Translations under genes and position numbers: made by a program
Assembly: GCA_963840275.1 (NCBI GenBank)
Contig: CAWIYK010000002.1
Coordinates: forward strand, 1,054,001-1,118,000
Direction: 5' to 3'
DNA from: Actinophytocola sp963840275
GTDB lineage: Bacteria; Actinomycetota; Actinomycetes; Mycobacteriales; Pseudonocardiaceae
Length of the DNA stretch: 64,000 nt
Part shown: one piece after another, positions 17,421-26,942 of the stretch
Position numbering within the stretch: the stretch's first letter is position 1
Layout of the letters: each line of letters opens with the position of its first letter
Notes under the pieces: model-generated
What the model was told of the DNA's origin: nothing
Database searches by the model: none
What the model saw: the letters and a program-made list of their open reading frames with translations, nothing else

Positions 17421-18012
17421 TCCCCTCGGCCCGCGCGGCGCGTCCTCACCTCAGCCGACGACCTCGGCGAAGATCGTGGTCGCCGGCGGTTTCGGGGTTG
17501 GCAAGACGACTCTGGTCGGCTCGGTGTCGGAGATCGTTCCGCTCACCACTGAGGCCGTCATGACCGAGGCCAGCGTGGACGTGGACGACCTCTCGAACAC
17601 CCCGAACAAGGTCACCACCACGGTCGCCATGGACTTCGGTCGTGTTTCGCTGGACAGCGACCTGATCCTGTACCTGTTCGGTACACCGGGTCAGCACCGC
17701 TTCTGGTTCATGTGGGACGACCTCGTGCGGGGCGCCATCGGCGCCGTCGTGCTGGTCGACACCCGCCGGCTGGCCGACGCGTTCGCCTCGATCGACTTCT
17801 TCGAGGATCGGGGGCTCCCGTACATCGTGGCCCTCAACTGCTTCGACCGGGTGCTACACCACCGTGTCGACGACGTCCGCGACGCGCTCACCATCGAGCA
17901 GTCGGTGCCGATCGTCACCTGTGACGCCCGCGACCGCGAGTCCACGAAGGAAACGTTGATCACGCTGGTCGAACACGCGATGCACCAGCGGATGTCCGCC
18001 AGAGCAGGCTGA
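17401..18012 (+). CDS. cvnD: conservon small GTPase-like protein
   Basis: 203 residues. Walker A/G1 GGFGVGKTT near 29-37, G3 FGTPGQHRFWFMW and G4-like LNCFD support GTP or ATP binding. It is the output ATP/GTP-binding protein of the CvnABCD complex, which in Streptomyces affects development and secondary metabolism. GTG start, 20-bp overlap with cvnC. A hairpin terminator follows 10 bp after the stop. Confidence 0.9.
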   Translation: MVSAGSSPLGPRGASSPQPTTSAKIVVAGGFGVGKTTLVGSVSEIVPLTTEAVMTEASVDVDDLSNTPNKVTTTVAMDFGRVSLDSDLILYLFGTPGQHRFWFMWDDLVRGAIGAVVLVDTRRLADAFASIDFFEDRGLPYIVALNCFDRVLHHRVDDVRDALTIEQSVPIVTCDARDRESTKETLITLVEHAMHQRMSARAG

Positions 18013-18022
18013 CCCGCAAGCT

Positions 18023-18053
18023 GTCGAACCTCGGGCAAACCCCGAGGTCCGAC
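18023..18053 (+). terminator. hairpin terminator after conservon
   Basis: ACCTCGGG (18028-18035) pairs with CCCGAGGT (18041-18048) around a CAAAC loop, and GTCG/CGAC extend the stem with one mismatch. It ends the cvnABCD transcript. Confidence 0.7.
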
Positions 18054-18075
18054 AACACCCCCCAACCCGCCCAAC

Positions 18076-18574
18076 CGCGAGTCGGGGCGACACCCCGCGT
18101 GTCCAACGCTCAGAACCCGCGAGTTCCCCGTTCAGACACAGCGAGTCCCGCGTTCGGACCTACTGAGTTCCCCGGTTGGGGTCGCGGTAGTGCTGGTTCG
18201 GGATTGGTGAGTCGCACGTTCAGGACCGCGTGTCGAACGTTGAGGACCCGCGTGTCCAACGTTCAGGACCTGCGTGTCGAACGTTGGTGGCTCGCGAGTT
18301 CCCCGTTCGGACCTACTGAGTTTCCTGGTTGGGGTCGCGCGAGTCGCTGCTTTCGGGGTAGGCGAGTCGCAGTTCGGGCTGGCGAGGCGCAGCCTCGGGA
18401 GCCGCGAGTGGCAGCGGTGGGACGAACGGATCGCAGCTTCGGGACGGGTGAGTCGCAGCTTCAGGACCCGAGTTGCAGTCTCGGGACCCGCGAATCGCAA
18501 CTTCGGGACCCCGCGAGTCGCAGGTTCAGGACTCGTGAGTCCCAGCTTCGGGACCCGCGAGTCGGAGGCCCGGG
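18076..18574. repeat. degenerate ~22-bp tandem array between convergent genes
   Basis: About 22 head-to-tail units of about 22 bp, all in the same orientation. A typical unit begins GCGAGTC (or GTGTCC, GAGTTCC) and ends TTCGGGACC. Unit subtypes come in blocks: GTGTCSAACGTTC, GAGTTCCCCGTTC and GAGTCGCAGCTTC. The array fills the whole gap between the conservon terminator and the next gene and stops five bases before that gene's stop codon. There are no gene-like ORFs. Related units recur at 48.9, 56.3 and 60.2 kb. Confidence 0.85.
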
Positions 18575-18578
18575 TCGG

Positions 18579-18860
18579 CTACTCCGACGTGTCGAGTGCG
18601 CGTTTCGCGTAGTACGCCATCGACCTGGTCGCCTCGTCAGCCGTCTCCAGGTCGTTGCGGGCGAGGGCGCGCAGTGCGTCCGCGGCACGGCTCACGCCCA
18701 TCAACGCGTCCAGCATCCGCTCGTGTTCCTCGTCGTCGCGGGCGAGGTCCAGCTGGGCCAGCAGGGCCCGGACGCCGCCGTCGATGACGTCCGCCCGTTC
18801 CAGGAAGTCCTCGCGCAGCACGCGGGTCCGTTGCTCTGGAGTCTGCCCGTCCGTAGCCAT
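18579..18860 (-). CDS. small all-helical conserved-looking protein, function unknown
   Basis: 93 residues from the ATG at 18860 (95 from a GTG two codons earlier). Sequence such as LREDFLERADVIDGGVRALLAQLDLARDDEEHERMLDALMGVSRAADALRAL predicts a soluble helical bundle with heptad-like spacing and no membrane segment. I do not recognise the family. It lies 50 bp downstream of the helicase-associated protein gene on the same strand and may be co-transcribed with it. Confidence 0.6.
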   Translation of the reverse strand: MATDGQTPEQRTRVLREDFLERADVIDGGVRALLAQLDLARDDEEHERMLDALMGVSRAADALRALARNDLETADEATRSMAYYAKRALDTSE

Positions 18861-18916
18861 GGCCACACGGTGCGCCAGCCGCCTCGAGAATCGCTACAAC
18901 CCGGTTCGAGCCCGAC

Positions 18917-21184
18917 TCAGGTTTCGACCAGCGACGCTGACGTGATGCGGTGCAGGGGGTATTGGCGGACGGCGCCATGAGAGACATCACGCCCCTCCAA
19001 CACGCCGCCGCCGACGCGGAACGGATCGACGACGCGCTGGCTCGCCACCCCACGCGAGTCGACGAAGCCGATCCACACCTGACTCTGCCGCTCGATGGCC
19101 TCCCGCAGCAGCGCCAGCGTCGCCGACGTGTCCGCCGCGCCGGTGCCGGCGGTGAGCGACACGGTCCGGCCGCGCCGGGTGCCGGCCGCCGTGTCACCGG
19201 CCCGCAGCTGCTCCACCATCGCCTGCAGACGCTCCGGGCTCGGCGGACCACCGGGCCCCGACCGCCGGGTACGCGCCGGCGCGGGCAGTCGCAGCCCGGC
19301 CGGCCGCAGGTCCACCACCTGACCGGCCGCGTCCTCGGCCGCCGGCGCGAAGCCGGCCGACCGCAGCTCCTCGAGCACGTCCGCCAGCGCGACCGGACTC
19401 ACCAGCACGGTCGGGGCGATCCGGCGCAGCTCGAGCCGCGCCGCCGCCGGGTGCGCGACGACCTCGGCGAGCAGCACCGGGTCGTCGCAGCGCAGGAACG
19501 CCGCCGCGACACCGCCGCGCAGCCTGCCGTGCCGGCGGGCCACGTCGTCGATCATGTACGTCAGCGACTGCGGCACCGGCGTGCGCGACCGGGTGCGGAA
19601 CAGCTCGTGCAGCTCCTCCGCGGTCCGCCCGATGTCCAGCGCCCTGCGCACCGACGGCTCGGTGACCCGGTAGACGGTCGCGCTGCCGGCCGACTCGACG
19701 TCGGCGACCTGCCCGATGTCGACCGCGAGCGACGGCTCGAGCGGGCCGGGCGCGACGACCGTCAGGTCCGCCTGCACGAGGAAGTGGTCGAGCGGGTCCG
19801 GCATCGAGTCGGCCATCCGCTTCGCGGCCGGCGCCGGGCCGTCGTCCAGCAGCGCGCGGCCGGCGCCGGTCAGCGCGCCGAGCGCGACCAGGCCCAGGGT
19901 GGTGGCCTCGGCCAGCGTCCAGCGGACGATCTCGTCCCGCAGCCGGCCGCCACGCCGCGGCGCGCGCCACGCCAGCACCGCCGCCAGGTCGTCCGGCGCC
20001 GACACCCCGGCGCCCCCGCGCAGCTCGGCGAGCGTCGACAGGATCCGGCGGCGCTCGGCGGGCGCCGGCGGGCGGCGCAGGTCGTCGGACAGCGGCGCGA
20101 GCACCTTGTCCTTGGCGTCCCGCATACCGGCGAGTCCCGGCAGCCTCGGCATGTCCAGCCAGGCGGCGGCGAGCGTGGCCCACTGCTGGGGCGGGGTCGC
20201 CGCGAGCCACGGGTCGACGAGCGTGGTCGGCAGCCACTCCGGGTTGGTGGCCGACGAGCTGTCGCCCACCATGCCGGCGGCGAACGCCAGCTCCACGATC
20301 AGGCCGGCGCCGCGCTCGTCGGTGTCCAGCTCGCGGGCGAGCTTGCGCAGGTCGCGCACACCGAGGCCGCCCGACTTGAGCACGGCCCCCGGGTCGGCCG
20401 ACCACAGCGTGACGAGCTGCTCGACGCGGCGCACCAGCTCCAACGCCTCGCCCGCGCCGGTGGCGTCGACGGTCGCCACCTTGTGCTGTTTGGTCTCCAG
20501 CACGGGCTCGTCGAGCTTCACGGCGCCGAGCGGGTTGTCGCCGCGGATGGCGAGGCCGACCTGGCGCGGCAGCTCCACGGTCTCCGCGTCGCGGCGCAGC
20601 AGCAAACCCATGGCGAGCAGCCGCTGCACGGGCGTCCTCGCCTCGTCGAGCGGCACGGACGTGCCGGCGTCCTTAGTACGGCCGAGCGGGGAGCCGTGCG
20701 CGAGCGTGGTCAGCAGCCTGCGCTCGGCGTCGGGCAGGTCGGCGAGCAGCGCGGACACGTCGGCGTCGTCGAGCACGGGTGACGGGCGGCCGAGCCCGGC
20801 CGGGAACAGCCCGCCCGCCTCACGCGCGGCGGGCGCCACCGACAGCTCGTCGGTGCCCCACGCCAGCGCGAGCCGCACGAGCAGGTCGAGGGCCTCGCGG
20901 ACTCGGGTCCGGCTCGCGTCCGGCCCGACGATCTCGGCGATCGTGTCCTCGGTGACCGGCGCCCGGTCGGCGTCCGCCACGATCAGCGCGTCGAGCACCG
21001 CGAGCGTGAACGTGTCGAGTCCCTCGGCGGCCCTGGTGACCGATGCCCTGGTCGCCGCGCGGGCGGCGAGGACGGCGGTGTCCGGCGGCGGGGGCGTCGC
21101 GAGATCGGGACGCGCCACGAGCAGGGCGGCCAGCGTGTGGTCGTCCTGGCCACGCAGCCAGTCGATGAGGGTTGGACCGGGCAC
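18917..21184 (-). CDS. helicase C-terminal/helicase-associated domain protein
   Basis: 755 residues from GTG 21184, matching the length of M. tuberculosis Rv0862c, which follows xpb there. It has no Walker A or DExH box. It contains a winged-helix-rich N-terminal half (TLIDWLRGQDDHTLAALLVARPDL), an XPB-like helicase_C_3 region (LDHFLVQADLTVVAPGPLEPSL; RTPVPQSLTYMIDDVARRHGRLR) and a C-terminal WYL-like barrel (SQVWIGFVDSRGVASQRVVDPFRV). I infer a DNA-repair partner of XPB. The reading frame is open far upstream only as shadow of the malic enzyme and moaC region. Confidence 0.85.
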   Translation of the reverse strand: MPGPTLIDWLRGQDDHTLAALLVARPDLATPPPPDTAVLAARAATRASVTRAAEGLDTFTLAVLDALIVADADRAPVTEDTIAEIVGPDASRTRVREALDLLVRLALAWGTDELSVAPAAREAGGLFPAGLGRPSPVLDDADVSALLADLPDAERRLLTTLAHGSPLGRTKDAGTSVPLDEARTPVQRLLAMGLLLRRDAETVELPRQVGLAIRGDNPLGAVKLDEPVLETKQHKVATVDATGAGEALELVRRVEQLVTLWSADPGAVLKSGGLGVRDLRKLARELDTDERGAGLIVELAFAAGMVGDSSSATNPEWLPTTLVDPWLAATPPQQWATLAAAWLDMPRLPGLAGMRDAKDKVLAPLSDDLRRPPAPAERRRILSTLAELRGGAGVSAPDDLAAVLAWRAPRRGGRLRDEIVRWTLAEATTLGLVALGALTGAGRALLDDGPAPAAKRMADSMPDPLDHFLVQADLTVVAPGPLEPSLAVDIGQVADVESAGSATVYRVTEPSVRRALDIGRTAEELHELFRTRSRTPVPQSLTYMIDDVARRHGRLRGGVAAAFLRCDDPVLLAEVVAHPAAARLELRRIAPTVLVSPVALADVLEELRSAGFAPAAEDAAGQVVDLRPAGLRLPAPARTRRSGPGGPPSPERLQAMVEQLRAGDTAAGTRRGRTVSLTAGTGAADTSATLALLREAIERQSQVWIGFVDSRGVASQRVVDPFRVGGGVLEGRDVSHGAVRQYPLHRITSASLVET

Positions 21185-21259
21185 CCGACCACGGTATACG
21201 CGCGGCCACCCGCGCCGCGCCTCCGGTAATCTCTCCACACCCGAGCTGAAGGAGGCCCC

Positions 21260-21445
21260 GTGGCCAAGAAGGGTGCCAACACCGGTCGCATCGACCCGAA
21301 CTGGCCGGCCGACGACGACAACGGCCAGCACCCGGTCAGCGAGCTCGCGGCGGACCGGCAGGGCGCGCTGTCCCCGTACGGCGACCTCGTCTTCCCGCTC
21401 GAGGACGCCGGGTACACACACCCGGTGACCGAGATCAACAAGTAG
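21260..21445 (+). CDS. conserved small protein, function unknown
   Basis: 61 residues, MAKKGANTGRIDPNWPADDD at the N-terminus and YGDLVFPLEDAGYTHPVTEINK at the C-terminus (written here in parts). Soluble and acidic. It has a clear AAGGAGG ribosome site 7 bp before its GTG. It occupies the position of Rv0863 in the mycobacterial locus, divergent from the helicase-associated gene. Confidence 0.75.
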   Translation: MAKKGANTGRIDPNWPADDDNGQHPVSELAADRQGALSPYGDLVFPLEDAGYTHPVTEINK

Positions 21446-21508
21446 CTTTCCGACGAGTACTAGGCTCTCGGCGTCGGAACTCCACAGCCGTACTACTGGA
21501 GCACTGCA

Positions 21509-22894
<1,386 letters not shown>

Positions 22895-22907
22895 CCAGTC
22901 CGCCACC

Positions 22908-22966
22908 AGTCCGCCTCGGATTTCCATGTGGGGTCGCGTCCCGGCGCGGGCGCGGATGCCGAGGTG
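22908..22966 (+). repeat. partial copy of the AGTCCGCC element (copy 1)
   Basis: Starts AGTCCGCCTCGGATTT and runs to GAGGTG, matching the first ~60 bp of the elements at 31046-31180 and 35681-35816 with a 2-bp and a 1-bp deletion. It begins 14 bp after the malic enzyme stop and a short duplicate (CAGTCCGCCAC) precedes it. Confidence 0.65.
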
Positions 22967-22980
22967 CCTGGACGCGGCAC

Positions 22981-22986
22981 TAGCAT
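22981..22986 (+). promoter_or_regulatory. -10 element of leaderless moaC promoter
   Basis: TAGCAT followed by seven bases and the GTG at 22994, the pattern of a leaderless actinobacterial transcript. It decides the moaC start. Confidence 0.5.
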
Positions 22987-22993
22987 CGGGCGT

Positions 22994-23473
22994 GTGAGTG
23001 ACCTGACCCACGTGGACCAGGCCGGGGCCGCCCGGATGGTTGACGTGACCGGCAAGGACGTCACCGCGCGGGTCGCGGTGGCGACCGGTGTCGTGCGGAC
23101 CACGGCCGAGGTCGTGGCGCTGCTGACGTCGAACGGCCTGAAGAAGGGCGACGCGCTGGCGACCGCGCGGATCGCCGGCATCATGGGCGCCAAGCGCACG
23201 CCGGACCTGGTGCCGCTGTGCCACCCGATCCCGATCTCGGGCGTGACCGTGGACTTCGCGCTGGGCGCGGACTCGGTGGCGATCACCGCGACCGTGCGCA
23301 CCAGCGGCCAGACGGGTGTGGAGATGGAGGCGTTGACCGCTGTGTCGGTCGCCGGCCTCACCGTGCACGACATGATCAAGGCCGTGGACCCCGCGGCCAC
23401 GCTGACCGACGTGCGGCTCGACCGCAAGGAGGGCGGCAAGACCGGGGTCTGGACGCGACCGAAGGGCAGATGA
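22994..23473 (+). CDS. moaC: cyclic pyranopterin monophosphate synthase
   Basis: 159 residues. MoaC converts the MoaA product to cyclic pyranopterin monophosphate, the first stable molybdenum-cofactor intermediate. Diagnostic segments are HVDQAGAARMVDVTGKDVT, LCHPIPISGV, VEMEALTAVSVAGLTVHDMIKAVD and the terminal DRKEGGKTG. No moaA is in the window. GTG start at 22994 fits the leaderless promoter. Confidence 0.95.
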   Translation: MSDLTHVDQAGAARMVDVTGKDVTARVAVATGVVRTTAEVVALLTSNGLKKGDALATARIAGIMGAKRTPDLVPLCHPIPISGVTVDFALGADSVAITATVRTSGQTGVEMEALTAVSVAGLTVHDMIKAVDPAATLTDVRLDRKEGGKTGVWTRPKGR

Positions 23474-23568
23474 GCGCAGTGCCGGAGCGGAGCGACGGAG
23501 CGCGCGCCGTCTGGACTGACGCTCGCGCGCAGGCGCGTCAGCGCCGAGCACGGAGGAGGGAAGACGGC

Positions 23569-24501
23569 GTGGTAGCGGAGGAGCGCAGCGGCCAATCCAA
23601 GACCGCACGGGTGATTGCCGCGTCGAACCGGGCGGCTGCTGGGGTTTACGAGGACACGACGGGGCCGGTGATCGTGTCGTGGTTGCGGGCCCGTGGCTTC
23701 GAGGTGCCGGACCCGGTGGTGGTGCCCGACGGCGAGCCGGTGCTGGCCGCGCTGCGGGAAGCCGTCGGGGTGGACGTCGTGATCACGACCGGCGGCACCG
23801 GCATCAACCCGACCGACCGCACGCCTGAGATGACCGGCCGGCTGCTGGACTACGAGATCCCCGGCCTCGCCGACGCGATCCGCGGCGCCGGCTTGCCGGC
23901 GGTGCCGACGGCCGTGCTGTCCCGAGGGCTGGCGGGCGTCGCGGGCCGGACGCTGATCGTGAACCTGCCGGGCTCCTCCGGCGGCGTCAAGGACGGCCTC
24001 GGCGTGCTGGACGGCGTGCTGACCCACGCGGTGGACCAGCTGCGCGGCGGCGACCACGTGGTCGCCCCGGTGGTCCCGGCGCGGGTGCTGTGCGCGGAGA
24101 TCAGCGAGTCCCCGATCACCGTCGAGGAACACGCGGCGCTGGTCGCCGACGACGCGGCGGGCGCCGTGGTCACGTTCGCCGGGGTGGTCCGCGACCACGA
24201 CGGCGGCAAGGGCGTGACCGACCTGGACTACGAGGGCCACCCCAGCGCGAAGTCGGTGATCGAGGAGGTCGCCGCCGACGTCGCCGGCCGCCACCGCGGG
24301 GTCCGCGCCGTGGCCGTCAGCCACCGCATCGGGGCTCTCGCGATCGGCGACGTCGCGCTGGCGTGCGCCGTGGCGGCCGAGCACCGCGCGGAGGCGTTCG
24401 CGGCCTGCGCCGATCTGGTCGACGACGTGAAGGCCCGCCTGCCGATCTGGAAGCACCAGAACTTCACCGACGGCACCGACGAGTGGGTCAACTGCCCGTA
24501 G
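23569..24501 (+). CDS. fused MogA/MoaB-MoaE molybdenum cofactor protein
   Basis: 310 residues carrying two enzymes. Residues ~1-165 are a MogA/MoaB domain (ARVIAASNRAAAGVYEDTTGP; VVITTGGTGINPTDRTPE; NLPGSSGGVKDGL), which adenylates molybdopterin. Residues ~175-310 are MoaE, the large molybdopterin synthase subunit (GAVVTFAGVVRDHDGG; VSHRIGALAIGDVALACAV; LPIWKHQNFTDGTDEW). In M. tuberculosis the equivalents are separate genes. The GTG is preceded by GGAGGAGGG at ideal distance; an in-frame ATG overlapping the moaC stop at 23470 is possible but would add 33 Arg-rich residues. Confidence 0.9.
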   Translation: MVAEERSGQSKTARVIAASNRAAAGVYEDTTGPVIVSWLRARGFEVPDPVVVPDGEPVLAALREAVGVDVVITTGGTGINPTDRTPEMTGRLLDYEIPGLADAIRGAGLPAVPTAVLSRGLAGVAGRTLIVNLPGSSGGVKDGLGVLDGVLTHAVDQLRGGDHVVAPVVPARVLCAEISESPITVEEHAALVADDAAGAVVTFAGVVRDHDGGKGVTDLDYEGHPSAKSVIEEVAADVAGRHRGVRAVAVSHRIGALAIGDVALACAVAAEHRAEAFAACADLVDDVKARLPIWKHQNFTDGTDEWVNCP

Positions 24502-24511
24502 GACCGAGAAA

Positions 24512-24546
24512 GGGGCTCCACCGCCGGGGGATTGCGGTGGAGCCCC
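24512..24546. terminator. bidirectional hairpin terminator
   Basis: GGGGCTCCACCGC (24512-24524) pairs perfectly with GCGGTGGAGCCCC (24534-24546), flanked by GAGAAA on the left and GTTTTCTC on the right. It separates the convergent mogA-moaE and rpf genes. Confidence 0.88.
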
Positions 24547-24570
24547 GTTTTCTCGCGCGAACTAGCTAGT

Positions 24571-25194
24571 TCACTGGGTGGCGAGCTTCTGACCCGGAAC
24601 GATCAGGTTGGGGTCGCCGATGAACTGCTTGTTCTTCTCGAACAGCGCCTGCCAGCCGCCGACGACCTTCTGGTCCGTCGCGATCTTCGACAGGGAGTCG
24701 CCCGCGACAACGGTGTAGTTGCCGGCCGGGTTGGAGGCCACGAGGGCCGGGGCGACCGGAGCGGTGCGCTTCGGCGCCTTGTTGGTCTTCGGGGCCGCGG
24801 GGGCGCTCTGACCGCCGCCACCACCGCCACCGCCGGACGCGCCGGCGCGCTTGCCGCACACGGGCCACGCGCCCATGCCCTGGGACTGCTTCACGTTCTC
24901 CGCGACCCGGATCTGCTCCTCCTTGGAAGCGTTGGCCGGGTTGCCGGAGCCGCCGTTGGCCTCCCACGTGCTCTGCTTGAACTGAAGGCCACCGCTGTAA
25001 CCGTTGCCGGTGTCGATGCCCCAGTTGCCGCCGCTCTCACAAGCGGCGACCGCGTCCCAGTTGGTCGGGTCCGCCGACGCCGTGGACGTGGCCATGGCCA
25101 CCGGCGCACCAACCGCGACGCCCGCTATGACGACGCGAGCAATGGTGCGGCGAACGGCGGTGGACGGCTTACGGTGAATGCCTCGATACGCCAT
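24571..25194 (-). CDS. resuscitation-promoting factor with LysM domain
   Basis: 207 residues. Sec signal peptide (about 1-42, cleaved after STASA), then a lysozyme-like Rpf domain (NWDAVAACESGGNWGIDTG; catalytic Glu at about 53; YSGGLQFKQSTWEANGG), a Gly-rich and Pro/Ala linker, and a C-terminal LysM (NYTVVAGDSLSKIATDQ; NLIVPGQKL). It cleaves peptidoglycan outside the cell and promotes regrowth from dormancy. It matches the rpfA position in the mycobacterial locus but has LysM instead of the long Ala/Pro tail. The upstream leader is long and carries a CRP-like site. Confidence 0.93.
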   Translation of the reverse strand: MAYRGIHRKPSTAVRRTIARVVIAGVAVGAPVAMATSTASADPTNWDAVAACESGGNWGIDTGNGYSGGLQFKQSTWEANGGSGNPANASKEEQIRVAENVKQSQGMGAWPVCGKRAGASGGGGGGGGQSAPAAPKTNKAPKRTAPVAPALVASNPAGNYTVVAGDSLSKIATDQKVVGGWQALFEKNKQFIGDPNLIVPGQKLATQ

Positions 25195-25380
25195 TTCAGT
25201 CTCAGCCTCAACGCCTGCTAATGCCCCCGCGAGATGACTCGCGGCAACACCGCCCCAATCCGGAGGGTTTCTTTCAGTCGGGGGATAACTCCCGGGATGC
25301 CCGCCGGACTGGGTTTGGCGCTTCGGGCACTCGGGTCCTGCTGGTTGGTCGGGGCCAACCGGAAGCGACGGTACGTGCCG
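25195..25380 (-). promoter_or_regulatory. long structured 5' leader of rpf, possible c-di-AMP riboswitch
   Basis: About 185 nt of leader with several stems, including a perfect CCGCGAG-ATGA-CTCGCGG hairpin at 25227-25244 and GGTTGG...CCAACC near the 5' end; the 3' end contains GCAGGCGTTGAGG. Actinobacterial rpf genes are classic targets of the ydaO (c-di-AMP) riboswitch, whose 3' end often has a similar GCAGGCGT segment. I cannot confirm the full consensus by eye. Confidence 0.4.
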
Positions 25381-25407
25381 AAATGCGCTACAGGAAATTC
25401 GAACCGC

Positions 25408-25423
25408 TGTGACCGTCGTCACA
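25408..25423. promoter_or_regulatory. CRP/GlxR-type site upstream of rpf
   Basis: TGTGACCGTCGTCACA matches the CRP consensus TGTGA-N6-TCACA exactly. It lies about 215-230 bp upstream of the rpf start, just before the presumed promoter. CRP controls rpfA in M. tuberculosis and GlxR controls rpf2 in Corynebacterium, so cAMP control is likely here. Confidence 0.7.
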
Positions 25424-25438
25424 GTAACACTATTCGGG

Positions 25439-25468
25439 GACCTGCGATCACACCTGTAATCGCAGGTC
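25439..25468. promoter_or_regulatory. 10-bp perfect inverted repeat
   Basis: GACCTGCGAT-N10-ATCGCAGGTC between the WYL regulator stop and the rpf promoter. It could be an operator for rpf; it lies on the upstream side of the CRP-like site. Confidence 0.4.
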
Positions 25469-25563
25469 AACGGGAAGTTGATCGCCGTTATAGTGCCGTG
25501 ATTGACCTGCCCATATTCACTCTTGCTGAGGGTTGGGTCACGTTCAGCGACCGCATTGCGCGG

Positions 25564-26541
25564 TCAGTTGGTAGCTGGTTTGACCAGTTGTCCGGCTGCA
25601 CGCTGAAATCGGTCGGCTACCTGCTGCAAAGCCCGAGCCAATTCGACGGACGACTCCACGACGAAATCGATCTCCAGTACCGACAGCAGGAACGCCAGCG
25701 AATGGGGTGTGTCGGCACCCATCGTCAGCCGGCAACTGTCGTTGTCGATCTCCTCGATCGTGCCGTATGTCGCAAGATCGCGCACCTTGTCCGAGTCGGC
25801 GGGCACCGGGAGCCGGACCGCCGCCTGGAACGGCCACATCCTGGCGATCTTGGCCGACACGAACGCCGCGGGGTCGCCGCCGGGGATCTCGCGGGGCGTG
25901 AACCGCGGCCCGACCGGCACCCTCGGCCGCATCCGGTCCACCCGGAACGTCCGCCAGTCGTCCCGCTCGAGGTCCCACGCCACCACGTACCAGCGCCTTC
26001 CCCACGAGACGAGCCGGTGCGGCTCGGCCTCCCGGACCTGCTCGGCGGCCCCGTACGCGGCCGCGTAGTCGAACCGCAGCCGGTGCTGGTCGCGACACGC
26101 CGACGCCACCGAGGTCAGCACCTCGAGCGGCACGTCCGGGACGTGCCCCTGCGTGTCGATGGTCGCCACCTGCATGGCGTTCACCCGATGGCGGAGTCTC
26201 GAAGGGAGTACCTGTTCCAACTTGACGAGCGCGCGCAGTGATGTCTCACCGATGCCGGCCACCCCGCCCCGCGCGGCCGTCCGCAGGCCGAGCGCCACGG
26301 CGACGGCCTCGTCGTCGTCGAGCAGGAGTGGCGGCAGCTCCGCGCCGGGCCCCAGCCGGTAGCCACCGGCGGTGCCGGGGGCCGCGTGCACCGGATAGTC
26401 CAGGTCACGCAGCTTGTCGACGTCCCGGCGGATGGTTCGCGTGCTCACCCGCAGCCGGTCGGCCAGGTCCGCGCCGGACCACTCGCGCCGGGTCTGCAGG
26501 AGCGTGAGCAGCTTGAGCAGTCGCGCCGAGGTCTCCTTCAT
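25564..26541 (-). CDS. YafY-type HTH/WYL-domain transcriptional regulator
   Basis: 325 residues. N-terminal winged HTH (LLKLLTLLQTRREWSGADLADRLRVSTRTIRRDVDKLRDL; PGTAGGYRLGPG), then a WYL domain (HRLVSWGRRWYVVAWDLERDDWRTFRVDRM; residues ~175-205) and the WCX C-terminal extension. WYL proteins sense ligands, often nucleic acid or nucleotide signals. The target is unknown; it is transcribed toward rpf, with moaD upstream on the same strand. The ATG at 26541 starts the standard family N-terminus. Confidence 0.88.
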   Translation of the reverse strand: MKETSARLLKLLTLLQTRREWSGADLADRLRVSTRTIRRDVDKLRDLDYPVHAAPGTAGGYRLGPGAELPPLLLDDDEAVAVALGLRTAARGGVAGIGETSLRALVKLEQVLPSRLRHRVNAMQVATIDTQGHVPDVPLEVLTSVASACRDQHRLRFDYAAAYGAAEQVREAEPHRLVSWGRRWYVVAWDLERDDWRTFRVDRMRPRVPVGPRFTPREIPGGDPAAFVSAKIARMWPFQAAVRLPVPADSDKVRDLATYGTIEEIDNDSCRLTMGADTPHSLAFLLSVLEIDFVVESSVELARALQQVADRFQRAAGQLVKPATN

Positions 26542-26605
26542 GACCTGGATTCTGCCCCCGGTCGAGGACGGAACCTGTCCGCAAGGCTCGACGGACTCGC
26601 CGCGG

Positions 26606-26872
26606 TCAGCCGCCGGCGAAGGGCGGCAGCACGTCGACGCCGGCGCCGTCGGGCAGCGGGATCGACTGGTCGCGGACGGCGACCCCGTCGAGCAGGAAGC
26701 TGCACGCGGTGAGCACGCGGGAGAGCTTCTCGCCGTGCTTGCCGCGCAGCTGTTCGACCAGGTCGCCGACGGTCGCCTCGGCCCGCAGGGACACGGTCTC
26801 CTCGGAGAGGCCGACCGCGCCGCGGGCGCCGGCGAAGTAGCGGACCCGGACCGTGGTGGGGGCGGTGGTCAC
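26606..26872 (-). CDS. moaD: MoaD/ThiS-family sulfur carrier
   Basis: 88 residues, beta-grasp fold: VRVRYFAGARGAVGLSEETV, a hydrophobic LLDGVAV strand and a C-terminal PPFAGG ending in the Gly-Gly that is adenylated and thiocarboxylated. Small subunit of molybdopterin synthase, partner of the MoaE domain encoded at 24.0-24.5 kb. Its position between rpf and the TOBE/mod genes fits a molybdenum cluster. Confidence 0.88.
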   Translation of the reverse strand: MTTAPTTVRVRYFAGARGAVGLSEETVSLRAEATVGDLVEQLRGKHGEKLSRVLTACSFLLDGVAVRDQSIPLPDGAGVDVLPPFAGG

Positions 26873-26929
26873 GTGTCACAGGTTAGTCGCGTCGGCCACC
26901 CGAACGCGTTCGGTCCGCACTTGCGGCTA

Positions 26930-26935
26930 TATCCT
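26930..26935 (+). promoter_or_regulatory. -10 element of leaderless TOBE-gene promoter
   Basis: TATCCT followed by seven bases and the ATG at 26943, consistent with a leaderless transcript starting the molybdate operon. Confidence 0.45.
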
Positions 26936-26942
26936 CCCGTTC

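Noticed and set aside
18076..18574. CRISPR array
   Set aside because: No constant repeat with variable spacers; units are degenerate throughout and there are no cas genes.
23474..23568. N-terminal extension of the MogA-MoaE protein from ATG 23470
   Set aside because: Arg-rich and not family-like; the GTG at 23569 has an excellent ribosome site.
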